Source of the DNA: Pavlovales sp. CCMP2436
Lineage: Eukaryota > Haptophyta > Pavlovophyceae > Pavlovales
Assembly (NCBI GenBank): GCA_026770615.1
Contig: MU631509.1
Span: forward strand, 59,784-84,175
Direction of reading: 5' to 3'
Length of the DNA stretch: 24,392 nt
The notes below the pieces were generated by a model. It was not told where the DNA came from. It was given only the letters and a program-made list of their open reading frames with translations, and searched no databases. Within the stretch, counting starts at the first letter, position 1; every line of letters begins with the position of its first letter. Positions 1 to 8,481 of this stretch are shown piece by piece. The position numbers and the translations under genes were made by a program.

Positions 1-19
1 CCCCGCCCCCCCACCTTAG

Positions 20-1851
20 CTCGACCCAAGCGTCTATCCGGAGCCTTACGTCTTCGACCCCACTCGCTTTGCCACCGCGGATCCGTACCTCTCCCGGCCG
101 ACCTGGTCCAAACAGCCGCTGCCCACCATGGGTCAGGGCCTCAAGTTTGGCGGGCTCGCCGATGACAAGGCATGCAGCGCCAAGTGCGTGTGCCCTTTCG
201 TCAAGCTCACCCAGGTCCGTTTTTTTGTTTTCTTTGTTTTCTTAAGACGCCAGATATGGTAGACTTTACTTTTACACGCACACACACACACACACACGCT
301 CACCACGCAGCCGCTGATCTGCGCCTTCATCGAGATGCTCCTTTTCGACTTCGATTTCGTGCTCGCCAACTTTGGCCGGAACGACGCGGCCGCCAACGAC
401 GAGGAGAGCGTCGTGCCACGCTCCAGGTATTGTCTGCTTAACTTCATTTTTTTTTTTTTTTTTTTAGAATAGTTCGTGTAACGTCCCCCGACTTGCAACC
501 AACCTGAAGGCGTTGCATTAAAAAAAAAACGGATCTTGCGTATGTGCAAAAAAAATGCGAAAGCGAATGCGGGTCGTGCTGCGCTCGAGGTGATTGTTTG
601 TTTGCACCTGCCTTTCTTTGGCAGCTGCCCGGATTTGGCCCATTCCGGATTCGAATTAGTCTGCTCTCGCGAGTTGTTGCACAATCGTTCTCGCCCTAGT
701 ATGTACTCATGTAGGAGTGTTCTGGCCGGCGGTGTGACATGTCAAGCTGATCTTGGTATTATCTACTATTTTCAGTTTGTTGCTTTTATATATGAACACA
801 CACGCACGCACTCACGCACGCACACACGGAAGACGGGGAGAGCGTCGTATCACGCTCTTGGTTTATCTACTATATTTGAATGGTTGTTGTTGGATGTAAA
901 ACTAGATTTTTATGAATAAAATATAAATAAAAATGCGGATTTTGCGCGCGATGACATTGAGCTTTGCTGTGGGCCGAGACGACACTAAGCTTTGCTGTGG
1001 GCTGAGATGACACTGAGCTTTGCTGCGAGGTGAGCTCCGAGGCGCCGATTCAATCATCTGTCGGACAGCCTCATTCTAATAGTATGCACACTTAACTGCT
1101 GCAGCCTGCTGCTCGGTAACGGCAAGTTCGATTTCTCGCCGAAAAACCTCGCCAAGACCGCCGGCGCGAGCGACTTTACGCTCGCCGGCCCCGACAAGGG
1201 CGCGTTCCACTTCCACTACTTTGCGCTCAAGGTCAGTCACTGTAGCCAGTTAAGCATTGTTTTAATCATATGCACTACCTCTTGTTCTTATGCATTTTGC
1301 CACGGTTCTAATTCCACTACTTTGCGCTCAAGGTCACGCGTCCTAGTGTTTATCGGGCAGGCGCCTGAGCCAGACGGCCTGCTGCTGTCTACTGCTGGCT
1401 TTAGTATGTACACACACACACACACACATGCCACACACACACACACACACACATGTCACACACAAACCCGTATGCTCTGCAAAGGTCCCTTGATCCGAGT
1501 GTTTAAGTCAGTGTACGGGCATTAAGAAATTGGGCATTCAGAAAAACAGCCTCACTTTTCGAGCCAGCTGAGCATGTCATGAAACTCTTGTTTGTATTTT
1601 GCTATGGCTCCACGTCCACTAATTTGCGCTTTAGGTCAGTCATGTCACTCCCCCCACCCACTCCCATTCACCCTCACCCACCCCCACCCCTCACCTTACA
1701 CACCCCCCCCCCACACACACACACACCCTCCCCCACACAGGCGGACGCCGCCGCCTCGGCCGCGCACGCCAAGGCCGCAGCCGCCCAAAAGCCCAAGAAG
1801 CATGGCTTCATCTCGCGCGTGTTCCGCTCCTCCAACACGCAGATGCGCTAG
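20..1851 (+). CDS. Cytochrome P450-like protein, C-terminal four exons (5' partial)
   Basis: Four exons fit one frame: 20-214, 311-426, 1105-1231 and 1741-1851 (TAG stop), joined by GT-AG introns of 96, 678 and 509 bp with phases 0, 2 and 0. An acceptor CCACCTTAG at 11-19 shows that upstream exons lie outside the window. Exon 1 encodes YPEPYVFDPTRF, like the P450 PERF region (P..F.P.RF). It is followed about 30 residues later by LKFGG, then DDKACSAK, which can be read as the heme-ligand loop with Cys nine residues after Phe. That is two more than the usual FxxGxRxCxG, as in CYP74-type enzymes, which have an enlarged loop and a CxGK motif. A helix (LICAFIEMLLFDFDFVL) fits the P450 L helix. The last exon is an Ala/Lys-rich tail absent from normal P450s. 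The family call rests on these motifs only; the exon structure is firmer than the function. Confidence 0.55.
829..866 (+). repeat. Diverged copy of exon 2 end plus donor, inside intron 2
   Basis: The stretch GGGAGAGCGTCGTATCACGC and the following CTCTTG|GTTTAT match the end of exon 2 (GAGGAGAGCGTCGTGCCACGCTCCAG|GTATTG at about 401-432), including the splice junction. It overlaps a separate ~40-bp direct repeat (753-792 and 856-895, sharing TTATCTACTAT), so local tandem duplication built this part of the intron. Confidence 0.7.
950..1033 (+). repeat. Three 28-bp tandem repeats in intron 2
   Basis: Units start at 950, 978 and 1006 with core GAGCTTTGCTGTGGGC and few differences between them. 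They sit upstream of the intron 2 acceptor and are not coding. Confidence 0.85.
1409..1466 (+). repeat. Interrupted CA microsatellite
   Basis: Runs of (CA)n with two CATG interruptions in intron 3. A C-rich and CA tract (about 1654-1738) forms the polypyrimidine stretch leading to the intron 3 acceptor. Confidence 0.95.
1473..1504 (+). mobile_element. End fragment of dispersed repeat family A
   Basis: The 32 bp TGCTCTGCAAAGG...GAGTGTTT are identical to one end of the longer copies at 2112-2143 and, inverted, at about 17533-17565. This is a short terminal fragment inside intron 3. Confidence 0.75.
1513..1565 (+). repeat. Dispersed repeat fragment shared with 18754-18800
   Basis: GGGCATTAAGAAA...CAGCCTCA...GAGCC resembles GGCATTAAGAAACTGAGCCTCA...GAGCC at 18754-18800, and the short motif recurs near 19557-19575. 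It is probably part of a degraded transposon. Confidence 0.5.
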
Positions 1852-1867
1852 AGAGCATCGTTTTCGT

Positions 1868-2143
1868 TTAAGGGGAAGGAAAGGGGCAGGCGAGACTAAG
1901 AAGGAGGTCTAGGCGAGTGCAGCCTTTGTCAGCAAGCCGGGGGGGGGGGGGGGGTGGCGGTGCGAAATTACAGCCCGAGTCAGCAGGAGCAGCTAAGTCT
2001 CTAGAAGAGCTGCATTTCGAGACGAGCGAGAGGCAGCGGAGGTCGGTCAGCGCGCCAGGCTGAGAGTCGTCAATTTGTCGATCTGACCAGCCTCTGGGGA
2101 CCGTATCCGTGTGCTCTGCAAAGGTCCCTTGATCCGAGTGTTT
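1868..2143 (+). mobile_element. Dispersed repeat family A, longer copy
   Basis: From GAGCTGCATTTCGAGACGAG (2007) to the GAGTGTTT end at 2143 this is about 80% identical by eye to the inverted copy at 17524-17680 and related to the one at 9700-9860. A 16-base G run lies at 1939-1954. No convincing protein is encoded. The proximal part is probably 3' UTR of the P450-like gene. Confidence 0.65.
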
Positions 2144-2514
2144 CTCAGCGCGTGGCGAGTCCGGTGGAGGCCGGACGTATTTCTGGATATCATAAGTATG
2201 CTCCCGGCCCGAAGCTGCATGCTCGGCGCTGCTCTCCCCGGCGGCGTGGCGGTCGGGCAGCTGTGCGCTTGCCCAAGCGGCAACCGCACACGCAGTCACG
2301 CACACACAGCACACGGCGGCGGACCTGGGCCAAGGAGGCTGCGCGATGCCTTGAGCCTGATCTGACGTCGACGATTAATTCAGGGACACGACGGCCGACA
2401 TCGGGGCCGAGGTCAAAACCGGCCTGTCCGAATATGCCGGTTCGGGTTAACACTAATTGATGTAAAAAAAAATCATTGGTCAAATTGAACTCTAATTTCG
2501 ATTCTAACTGCAGA
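2144..2514. other. Intergenic stretch without recognised features
   Basis: Moderately GC-rich to about 2455, then AT-rich. The open frames here look like chance. It lies between the family A repeat and the 3' end of the Sel1-MYND gene. Confidence 0.5.
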
Positions 2515-2568
2515 CTTAAAATTAAATTAAACTAACAATATCTGCGAGTTAGTTTAATTAATTTTAAG
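2515..2568 (-). terminator. AT-rich hairpin just after the Sel1-MYND stop codon
   Basis: Arms 2515-2536 and 2548-2568 (CTTAAAATTAA...ACTAAC and its complement, one base bulged) flank an 11-base loop, starting 15 bp past the stop codon of the minus-strand gene. It could be a 3'-end processing hairpin or a tiny MITE; the sequence cannot decide. Confidence 0.45.
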
Positions 2569-2583
2569 CGTCCTGCGAAACGG

Positions 2584-4461
2584 TCACTGTTCGGCGTCCC
2601 CCTCATCGCGCCACTGGTTGCAGCACGGCTTGTGCGGCTTGTGCGCTGGCCACATGCACCGCACGCAGTCGCCGTCGCAGAACGCGGCCACGCGGCACCG
2701 GCTGCACAGCCTCAGCGCGCGCGTCGCACCGCAGCCCAGGCAGCAGGCGTACACCAGCTCGCGCCGGCTTGAGATCGAGGCGAGCCGCTCCACCGCCCCC
2801 GCGTGCCCCAGCCTAGCGGCGAGGGCCAGGTCGCTCACGGTCAGCTGGAGTGTGAACAACTCAGGCGCGCTCCGCTCGCCGACTGCTTCGAGGTGTTGCA
2901 CGCCGTCAGCGAACAAGTCCTTGGCGCCGTCGAGCTCGGACGCGGCGGCGTAGCTCGCGGTTGAATCCGTCTCGCTCTGCGCCAAGCCCCTGCCCTTCTC
3001 CAGGCACACGCCCAGCCTCGCCAGCGCCTACACGTCGCGCGGCGCCGCGGCAGCTCGGTACAGGAGCACGGCCTCGCCCGAATCGCGCTTCGTGCCCTTG
3101 CCGTGCTCGCACAAATAGCCGAGCCGGTACTGCGCGTCGACGTCGCCCTGGTCGGCGGCGGGGAGGAAGTAGTGCGCTGCATCGGCGAGGTTGTGCGTCA
3201 TGCTGATGCCCAGCATGCAGCAATACCCGAGTGCTTCCTGCGCGGCTGCCAAGCCCTGCTCGGCCGCCTGATTGTACAGCCGCGCCGTTTTCTCGTCGTC
3301 CTGCACAAGCCCCCCAATGCCATACGCGTAGCATTTGCCGAGAGCATGCTGCGCGCCTGCCAAGCCCTACTCGGCCGCCCGCCTGTAGAACCGGACCGCC
3401 GTCTCATGGTCCTGCGCAACCCCGGTGCCGGAGTGGTAGATAATGCCGCAATCGTACTGCGCGGCTGCCAAGCCCTGCTCGGCCGCTTGCTTGTACAGCC
3501 GCGCCGCCTCCTCGTCGTCCTGCACAAGCCCCCCAATGCCCGTCGCGTAGCATTCGCCGAGAGCATGTTGCGCGCCTGCCAAGCGCTGCTCGGCCGCCTG
3601 CCTGTAGAACCGGACCGCCGTCTCATGGTCCTGCGCAACCCCGGTGCCGGAGTGGTAGATAATGCCGCAATCGTGCTGCGCGGCTGCCAAGCCCTGCTCG
3701 GCCGCCTGTTTGTACAGCCGCGCCATCTTCTCCTCGTCCTGCACAAGCCCCCGCTTGCCCTCCGCGTAGTATCGGCCGAGAGCATGCTGAGCGCCTGCCG
3801 AGCCCTGCTCAACCGCCAACCTGTAGAGCTTCACCGCCTCCTCCGCGTCCTGCACCACGCCCCTTCCATCGGCAAAGCAACTGGCGAGCGCAAACTGCGC
3901 ATCTGCGAGGCCCTGCTTGGCCGCCTTCCTAAAGAGCCGCGCCGCCTTCACCTCGTCGTGTGCCGTGCCGTTACCAGTCATATAGCACCTGCCAGCGTTG
4001 TTCTGCGCGTGTGCATCGCCCTGCTCGGCCGCCTGCATGTAGAGCTGCAGCGTTTCGGCCGGTTCCTGCTGTGGGTTGAGCTGGCCGCCGCCGTTCCCGC
4101 CATCCCCGGCGAACTCCCTGATCGACACAGGCCTGTCAATGCGCTCGCCGCGGTTCGGGTTTAGGATGGTGAACCCCAGCACGATGATAATGCTTCGCCC
4201 GCCCACTTCTTTGAGCGACCAGCTGTCGAGGCAGATGATGGCGTTGACATACATGCCCGCCACCACCTCGTGCAGCTGCGTCGAGACCGACCCGAAGAGC
4301 TGGAAGCAGGTTCCATCGGAGATGACGATGCGGTAAAGTTCCTTGCCGCCGTTCGGTGGTGCCTGCAGCAGCCGCAAATAAATGACCTGCACGATCTGGC
4401 CGCGCTCGGACGTGTTGTTGCGCATGGCGAGGACGCAGCCCGGCGTGAGCTGCTCCGCCAT
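2584..4461 (-). CDS. RPA1N-like OB fold / Sel1 repeats / MYND zinc-finger protein with two in-frame TAGs
   Basis: One 625-codon frame runs from ATG 4461 (context GCCACGATGG; the first ATG of the homologous region) to TGA 2584. Residues about 1-103 match the N-terminal OB fold of replication protein A 1 (QVIYLRLLQ, ELYRIVISDG, TQLHEVVAG, RSIIIVLGFTIL). Residues about 135-500 hold ten Sel1-like repeats (AAEQGxAxAQxxLGxxYxxGxGV). The last ~53 residues are a MYND finger (CxxC-x7-CSRC, FCxxxC, H and C ligands). Sel1 repeats are protein-protein scaffolds, and MYND fingers bind peptides. The RPA1N-like part could bind protein or ssDNA. The frame is interrupted by TAG at codons 365 (3367-3369) and 478 (3028-3030) with no frame change. 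The first replaces a CAG seen in sister repeats. This is either a young pseudogene, stop readthrough, or sequencing error. No introns are evident. Confidence 0.8.
3363..3800 (-). repeat. 219-bp tandem duplication inside the Sel1 array
   Basis: Two adjacent, almost identical 219-bp blocks each encode a 36-residue plus a 37-residue Sel1 repeat (73 codons). Few substitutions separate them, one being the CAG-to-TAG change at 3367-3369. The pattern shows recent array growth by two-repeat units. Confidence 0.85.
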
Positions 4462-4652
4462 CGTGGCCGGGGAGGGGAGGGAGCGCGGGAGCGGGAGCGG
4501 GAGCGGGGACGCGACGCACGGACTCGAGCCAAGGGGGCGCGAGGGAGGCTCTGGACAAGTGGGTCTCGGCGAAGGTCCCTGAGCTCCGTCGGCGAAGGGG
4601 TCTCGACCAGGCGCAACGACGTTGACGTTCCTCGGCTCTTCTCGCACGGGCC

Positions 4653-4757
4653 TTGGGCCACCTTCGAGCGCCCAACAGTATCGTTTGTGGAGGAGCTGCG
4701 ATCGATCGCTCTGTTTGGTCGCATCGATTGCCCACCGTTGGGCCACCTTCGAGCGCC
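4653..4757. repeat. 20-bp direct repeat upstream of the Sel1-MYND gene
   Basis: TTGGGCCACCTTCGAGCGCC occurs at 4653-4672 and again at 4738-4757, 85 bp apart, in the presumed 5' flank of the minus-strand gene. It may be a duplicated regulatory site or simply repeat debris. No TATA-like box was identified with confidence. Confidence 0.5.
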
Positions 4758-4857
4758 ACACATCATCCACAAGCAAGCGCAACCGCGCGAACGTTTGCCT
4801 TAGCGGAGATTTGGCAAGACTAAGGGCAAGACTAACCAGAGGAGGAGCCCGTTGAGC

Positions 4858-5013
4858 GCGGGAGCGCGACTGAAACCTTCGCGAATCGCCACCTTTCTGA
4901 ACCTTTTCTAGATAGATGATCCTCTGCTGGAGCCTGCGGGAGCGCGACGGAAACCTTCGCGAATCGCCACTTTTCTGAACCTTCTCTAGACAGATGATCC
5001 TCTGCTGGAGCCA
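4858..5013 (+). repeat. 78-bp tandem repeat, two copies
   Basis: Units at 4858-4935 and 4936-5013 differ at only a few positions (shared ACCTTCGCGAATCGCCAC and GATCCTCTGCTGGAGCC). The 78-bp length keeps a reading frame on the minus strand, but there is no protein-level support. Each unit ends with the CTGCTGGAGCC that forms the end of the neighbouring TIR element. Confidence 0.85.
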
Positions 5014-5228
5014 TGTCTCGGCTCCTATCGAACCAAAGACCGCACTAGTTAAAAACCAGTATACAGTTTACAGCGCTGGCGGATTCGCTCGCAAAAGTGA
5101 CGTCGTTATGAACCGACGTCGATGAGAGGTCGAACGAGCGGAATAAATTACATTAAGTCTTATTGTTTTGATCGTTTTTGTTAATCCCTCGCCGGCGAAG
5201 GATTAACAAGTAATAGGGTCCTGACTCC
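5002..5228. mobile_element. MITE-like element, family B
   Basis: It starts CTGCTGGAGCCATGTCTCGG and ends GGGTCCTGACTCC, an imperfect terminal inverted repeat (GGAGCCAGG-type). It is related over much of its length to 21292-21453 (shared start, AGTTTACAG-like middle, a CGCCGGCG-type palindrome, and the AGGGTCCTG end). No coding capacity. Confidence 0.55.
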
Positions 5229-5261
5229 GTGTCAGCGCAGTGGGGGACGTAGCCTCATCGC

Positions 5262-5600
5262 CAGGAAATTTAAATTTCAGATGAATCCTAGCTGAAGTTA
5301 ATGGAAAAATTATTTATTTCACGTTATTTCAAATAAAAATTGGATAACCAACTTATCAGTTATGATGTCGACTATTTGGTAAATTTGTTAAATTTAGCGA
5401 ATTCGTTTGGCGCGAGGGTAAGACTAAGATTCGCCGAAAGTGCAAATCTTTGCCCTTTGCCTTTGCCGCTATTTTGAAAATAAATTCCGATGAAAAGTCC
5501 TGAGCGAGTCCTGATTGTCTTGCCCATGTCACACCGCCCCTGTCTTGCCGAATGGCGTGAGCTATGTCGTACCTTCGGGGGAGGGGGGCAGATGACGCTG
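5262..5600 (+). repeat. Dispersed repeat C, copy 1
   Basis: Aligns with 6190-6515: CACGTTATTTCAA, GTTATGATG, GGTAAATTTGTTAAATTTAG, AGATTCGCCGA, CCGCTATTTT, AAAAGTCCTGAG and TGTCTTGCCC occur in the same order in both. There are indels but clear homology. It is followed by a copy of the SINE-like element. Confidence 0.7.
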
Positions 5601-5740
5601 TGCTGGTCCAAGGCCTGTCCAAGGCCTGTCCGATGAATACCTGGGTGTTCAAAAGGACCGGATATGAAAAGCGCGGAGCCGCCTCTCACCCAAGTTTGCC
5701 ATCGCTGCTCTCTATAAATAGGTATAATGAATAATATAAG

Positions 5741-5822
5741 CCACGCAGCAGGCAATGGGCGACGCAGCGCTCAGACCAGCACACCATTCAGAACAGTCAG
5801 ACGCCAACTTGAATCCCTATCA
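5741..5822 (+). mobile_element. SINE-like element, 5'-truncated copy
   Basis: CCACGCAGCAGGCAATGGGC through CTTGAATCCCTATCA matches the elements at 14793-14902 and 21045-21151. The end GCTTGAATCCC resembles a pol III B box (about 8 of 11 positions), suggesting but not proving a tRNA-derived SINE. Confidence 0.65.
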
Positions 5823-6189
5823 TAAATATAAAATACATCACCCGTAAGTTTTCTATTTGCCGTATTTTTTATATTATTTTTGCGTTTCGGGATTATATCG
5901 GACAGGTCTGAGGCAACGTGAGCGTCGGCCCCGGGTGTCAGCGTCTGATCTTCACTCTGTTGAGTTTCAGCATTACCTTGTGATGATACCAAACGCCGAC
6001 TGAGCTTCAAAAGAGGCAATTTCGTTTCGAGTTCGGTCGAAGATATAGTTTTCACTGCATCACGGTGTCTCGCCCCACGCAGCGACGCAGTCCACATTGG
6101 GATTCAGCAAAACATTGGAAAATCGACCCAATAATTGTGATATTCGAAATGTTGTCACATGCGCCGTGAGCGAGTGAGCAGCCCAAACA
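5823..6189. other. AT-rich spacer without recognised features
   Basis: It lies between the two dispersed repeat C copies. A minus-strand open frame here shows no conserved features and probably arises by chance. Confidence 0.4.
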
Positions 6190-6550
6190 ATTTTTAATTC
6201 CAAATTTATATTCGCTGAAATTATAATGGCAATTATTTTACTTTACGTTATTTCAACGAAAAATTGAATGACTAACTTTTCAGTTATGATGCCGATCATT
6301 TAATAAATTTGGCAAATTTAGCAATTTCGTTCGGCGAGGGTAAGATTCGCCGAGTGGGCAAAGAATATCCCCTCGCCTTGGCCGCTATTTTATAAAAGTT
6401 CAAAAAGTCCTGAGTCCTGAGTGTCTTGCCCTTACCACCCCGACCCTGCCTCGCCGAATGCGTGCGCTACGTCGCCCCTGCGATTCTTTCGCCGTAGCTG
6501 AGGTAAGAGCAGAGGACGCTAGCTTGAACAATGGCTTGAATCCCTATCAG
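6190..6550 (+). repeat. Dispersed repeat C, copy 2, ending in a SINE-like tail
   Basis: Homologous to 5262-5600 as described for copy 1. At its right end (6532-6550) it carries ATGGCTTGAATCCCTATCAG, the 3' tail of the SINE-like element, so repeat C and the SINE tail seem to travel together or to insert next to each other. Confidence 0.65.
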
Positions 6551-6761
6551 CAATGAAAAAATCTGAAATAATAAAATTGTGTCTGCAGTCTATGTATAGA
6601 CATTGACCATGCACTGGGTTCTTGGCACTCCTGGTCACTGCTCACCATTCCTGGTATAGTTGCTCATTATACCAGGTGCCGCAATCCTCGATTGTCTCGA
6701 TTGCATCGAGCAGAGCACGAGCCGCAATGCGTACGCCAGCAGCCTCCTAGGGGCCAGACTT

Positions 6762-7634
6762 TTAAGTGAGCTCTTCCGCAGCAGCCTTCGAAGGCGCCGT
6801 GTCTTCGAGCAAACGCATACCGTCAAACTGCCAAACAACACTGTCGATCGCGAAGGCCAACGCTTGGAATGCGCGCCCGCGCAATGACAGCGGGCAGCGC
6901 TTGGTGGTGGGGATCAGCACGAGAAGTGTGAACACGCGGCGAATGCAGAAGCCCGGGCGCAGCTTGTTGTTGTCGCCGTCATCGGAAGCGTAGACCATCT
7001 CAGGGAGAGCGAAGGCGGCTGTCGCCACGGGCTCTGCGCTGCCCATCTTTGAAGAGGAAGATGCGGCGGAGAGCAGGCTGTCATGACCGTCTAGGAGTAC
7101 GTCACGGACCTGTTGAAAAACGAACTGGGTCATCTGCTGGTCATCCGCCCGAGTAAACTGCCTCAGCACGTAGACCAGCCGGCCGAGGTAGGTGAGAGCG
7201 ACGACGCGGAGCGGGTTGTCGAGCGTTGAGAGGCGGTAGAGTGCGCTCACGTGAGAGGCTGCGAGCGCAGCCTGCGAGGGCAGCGTGGAGTCAAGCTTAA
7301 AATCGAGAAGCTTCTTGTTTCCGAGCGCGGCACCCATGAAGGCGCACGCGCGGAAGGCTGTCTCCGCGCTCGCGGGCGACGGGCGCGCGAGCGCATCAGA
7401 GCACACGGCTCCGAGCGCCTTGAACGCGAGGTCGATGCGCTCGGCGGAGCAGTCTTTGTGGAAGTAGCCCGCACTCTCTGGAAGTTCGAGCCACACGCTC
7501 GAGTCGATCAGCGCCTTGCGCGGCCACGGGACGGCGTGGGTCACCGAGCACATGCAAGACAGCATCGCAAGCTCGTGGAGCGCGCCGTCAGCGCCGAGGT
7601 TTTCGTAGATGAGCTCGACGAGCCCGGCATTGCA
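6762..7634 (-). CDS. Helical (ARM/HEAT-like) protein of unknown function, probably 5' incomplete
   Basis: The frame is open from 7634 to TAA at 6762-6764 (290 codons). The first ATG that allows good coding is at about 7565 (MLSCMCSVTH), but protein-like sequence extends upstream (GLVELIYENLGADGALHELA) to a TGA at 7635-7637. The true start or a splice junction therefore lies near or beyond that point; no clear acceptor was found. The product is predominantly alpha-helical with runs such as AERIDLAFKALGAVCSDALA and PLRVVALTYLGRLVYVLRQF, reminiscent of ARM/HEAT solenoids. I do not recognise the family. No transmembrane segment or signal peptide. GC-rich codon use matches the other host genes. 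Confidence 0.6.
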   Translation of the reverse strand, partial: CNAGLVELIYENLGADGALHELAMLSCMCSVTHAVPWPRKALIDSSVWLELPESAGYFHKDCSAERIDLAFKALGAVCSDALARPSPASAETAFRACAFMGAALGNKKLLDFKLDSTLPSQAALAASHVSALYRLSTLDNPLRVVALTYLGRLVYVLRQFTRADDQQMTQFVFQQVRDVLLDGHDSLLSAASSSSKMGSAEPVATAAFALPEMVYASDDGDNNKLRPGFCIRRVFTLLVLIPTTKRCPLSLRGRAFQALAFAIDSVVWQFDGMRLLEDTAPSKAAAEELT

Positions 7635-7899
7635 TCAGACAGAGTCGAGGGGGGTGTCGGGCAAGCCGTCCTCGGCTGTCGGCTGCCATCGTCGGCTCGT
7701 TCAGCGCTCGTTCGCCTTCGGTCAAGTCGAAATCGAACCACCGTATGGGTATGGGGGAAGCGAATTCGGCTCCTACCGAGGCCCAAGTACGCGAACATCG
7801 CGTTGCGCTCGCTCTGCGCAGCGCTCTGCCAAGTGCGGGCGCAGCGCTGCCAAGTGCGAGGCCTGCGAAGGGCTCGCTAACACGCTGGCACGGAGACGG

Positions 7900-7971
7900 A
7901 CTCCGAATTAGACCGTCTCGAGCCCGTCTCGAGCCCGTATTCCGAGACGGGCTCGGAAGTAGACGGGCTCG
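7900..7971. repeat. Clustered CGAGCCCGTCTCG motifs with hairpin potential
   Basis: GACCGTCTCGAGCCCGTCTC on the left is complementary to GAGACGGGCTCGG and AGACGGGCTCG on the right, giving several alternative hairpins. It lies in the 5' flank of the helical-protein gene. Confidence 0.6.
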
Positions 7972-8213
7972 CATTACGGGAGCCGGAAGCGAATTCGTTC
8001 AAAGTTGAGTGCACGGAATCCTGGTGAACCACCGAAACTGGTTCACAGACGAGCGGGAGATGGTGTCCGCAACGCCAGTGCAAATCTCGCTATCCTGGTG
8101 GACGGAATCACTTGCGGTGGTGACATCGATCCAAGCGGGCCAGGTCTGAACTTTAGGGAATAACGATGCTGGGTAGGGTTTTCGTAATAGTAACCAAACT
8201 TTGAAGATACCCC

Positions 8214-8434
8214 TAGACGCAGAATTGAGCTGGGAACAACTTCGGTAGTACGGTCCAGCACCTGATTCTAACAGGAAGTATGTACAAGAAAATGGCCTCC
8301 GATATGAGGGCACGTATGAGACGCATATAATGAAAATACCACCCTCACTTTGGAGGCCAATTTTTTGTACTTCCTGTGAGAATCAGGTGTCGAACCGTAG
8401 CACCGAAGTTGTTCCCAGCTCAATTCTGCGTCTA
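8214..8434. mobile_element. Foldback element: 85-bp inverted repeat with 51-bp loop
   Basis: Left arm 8214-8300 and right arm 8352-8434 are reverse complements with few mismatches and small indels (for example GAGCTGGGAACAACTTCGGT against its complement). Transcription through it would give a long hairpin RNA, so it may be a MITE or a small-RNA precursor. No ORF. Confidence 0.85.
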
Positions 8435-8481
8435 ACGTCTAAAGCACTAATACCGGTCAGTACCCTATTACCGGTCACCCG

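Larger units (their letters stand above)
1244..1640 (+). repeat. Two diverged copies of exon 3 end plus donor, inside intron 3
   Basis: Exon 3 ends CCACTACTTTGCGCTCAAG|GTCAG at 1231. The same sequence reappears at about 1315-1336 (CCACTACTTTGCGCTCAAG|GTCAC) and, more diverged, at about 1614-1637 (CCACTAATTTGCGCTTTAG|GTCAG). The ~70-90 bp preceding each of the two copies are also related (AGCCAG...AGCAT...CTCTTGTT...ATTTTGC), so the unit is longer than the exon end. Between them lie CA repeats and a fragment of a dispersed element. Confidence 0.8.

Noticed and set aside
133..684. Minus-strand 183-residue ORF over the P450-like exons
   Set aside because: It crosses intron CA/T tracts and is antisense to well-supported exons.
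1592..1912. Plus-strand Pro-rich ORF
   Set aside because: It is a translation of the C-rich polypyrimidine tract and an off-frame reading of exon 4.
3103..4164. Plus-strand 353-residue ORF
   Set aside because: It is the antisense shadow of the Sel1 repeats; its repeats come from the 219-bp duplications.
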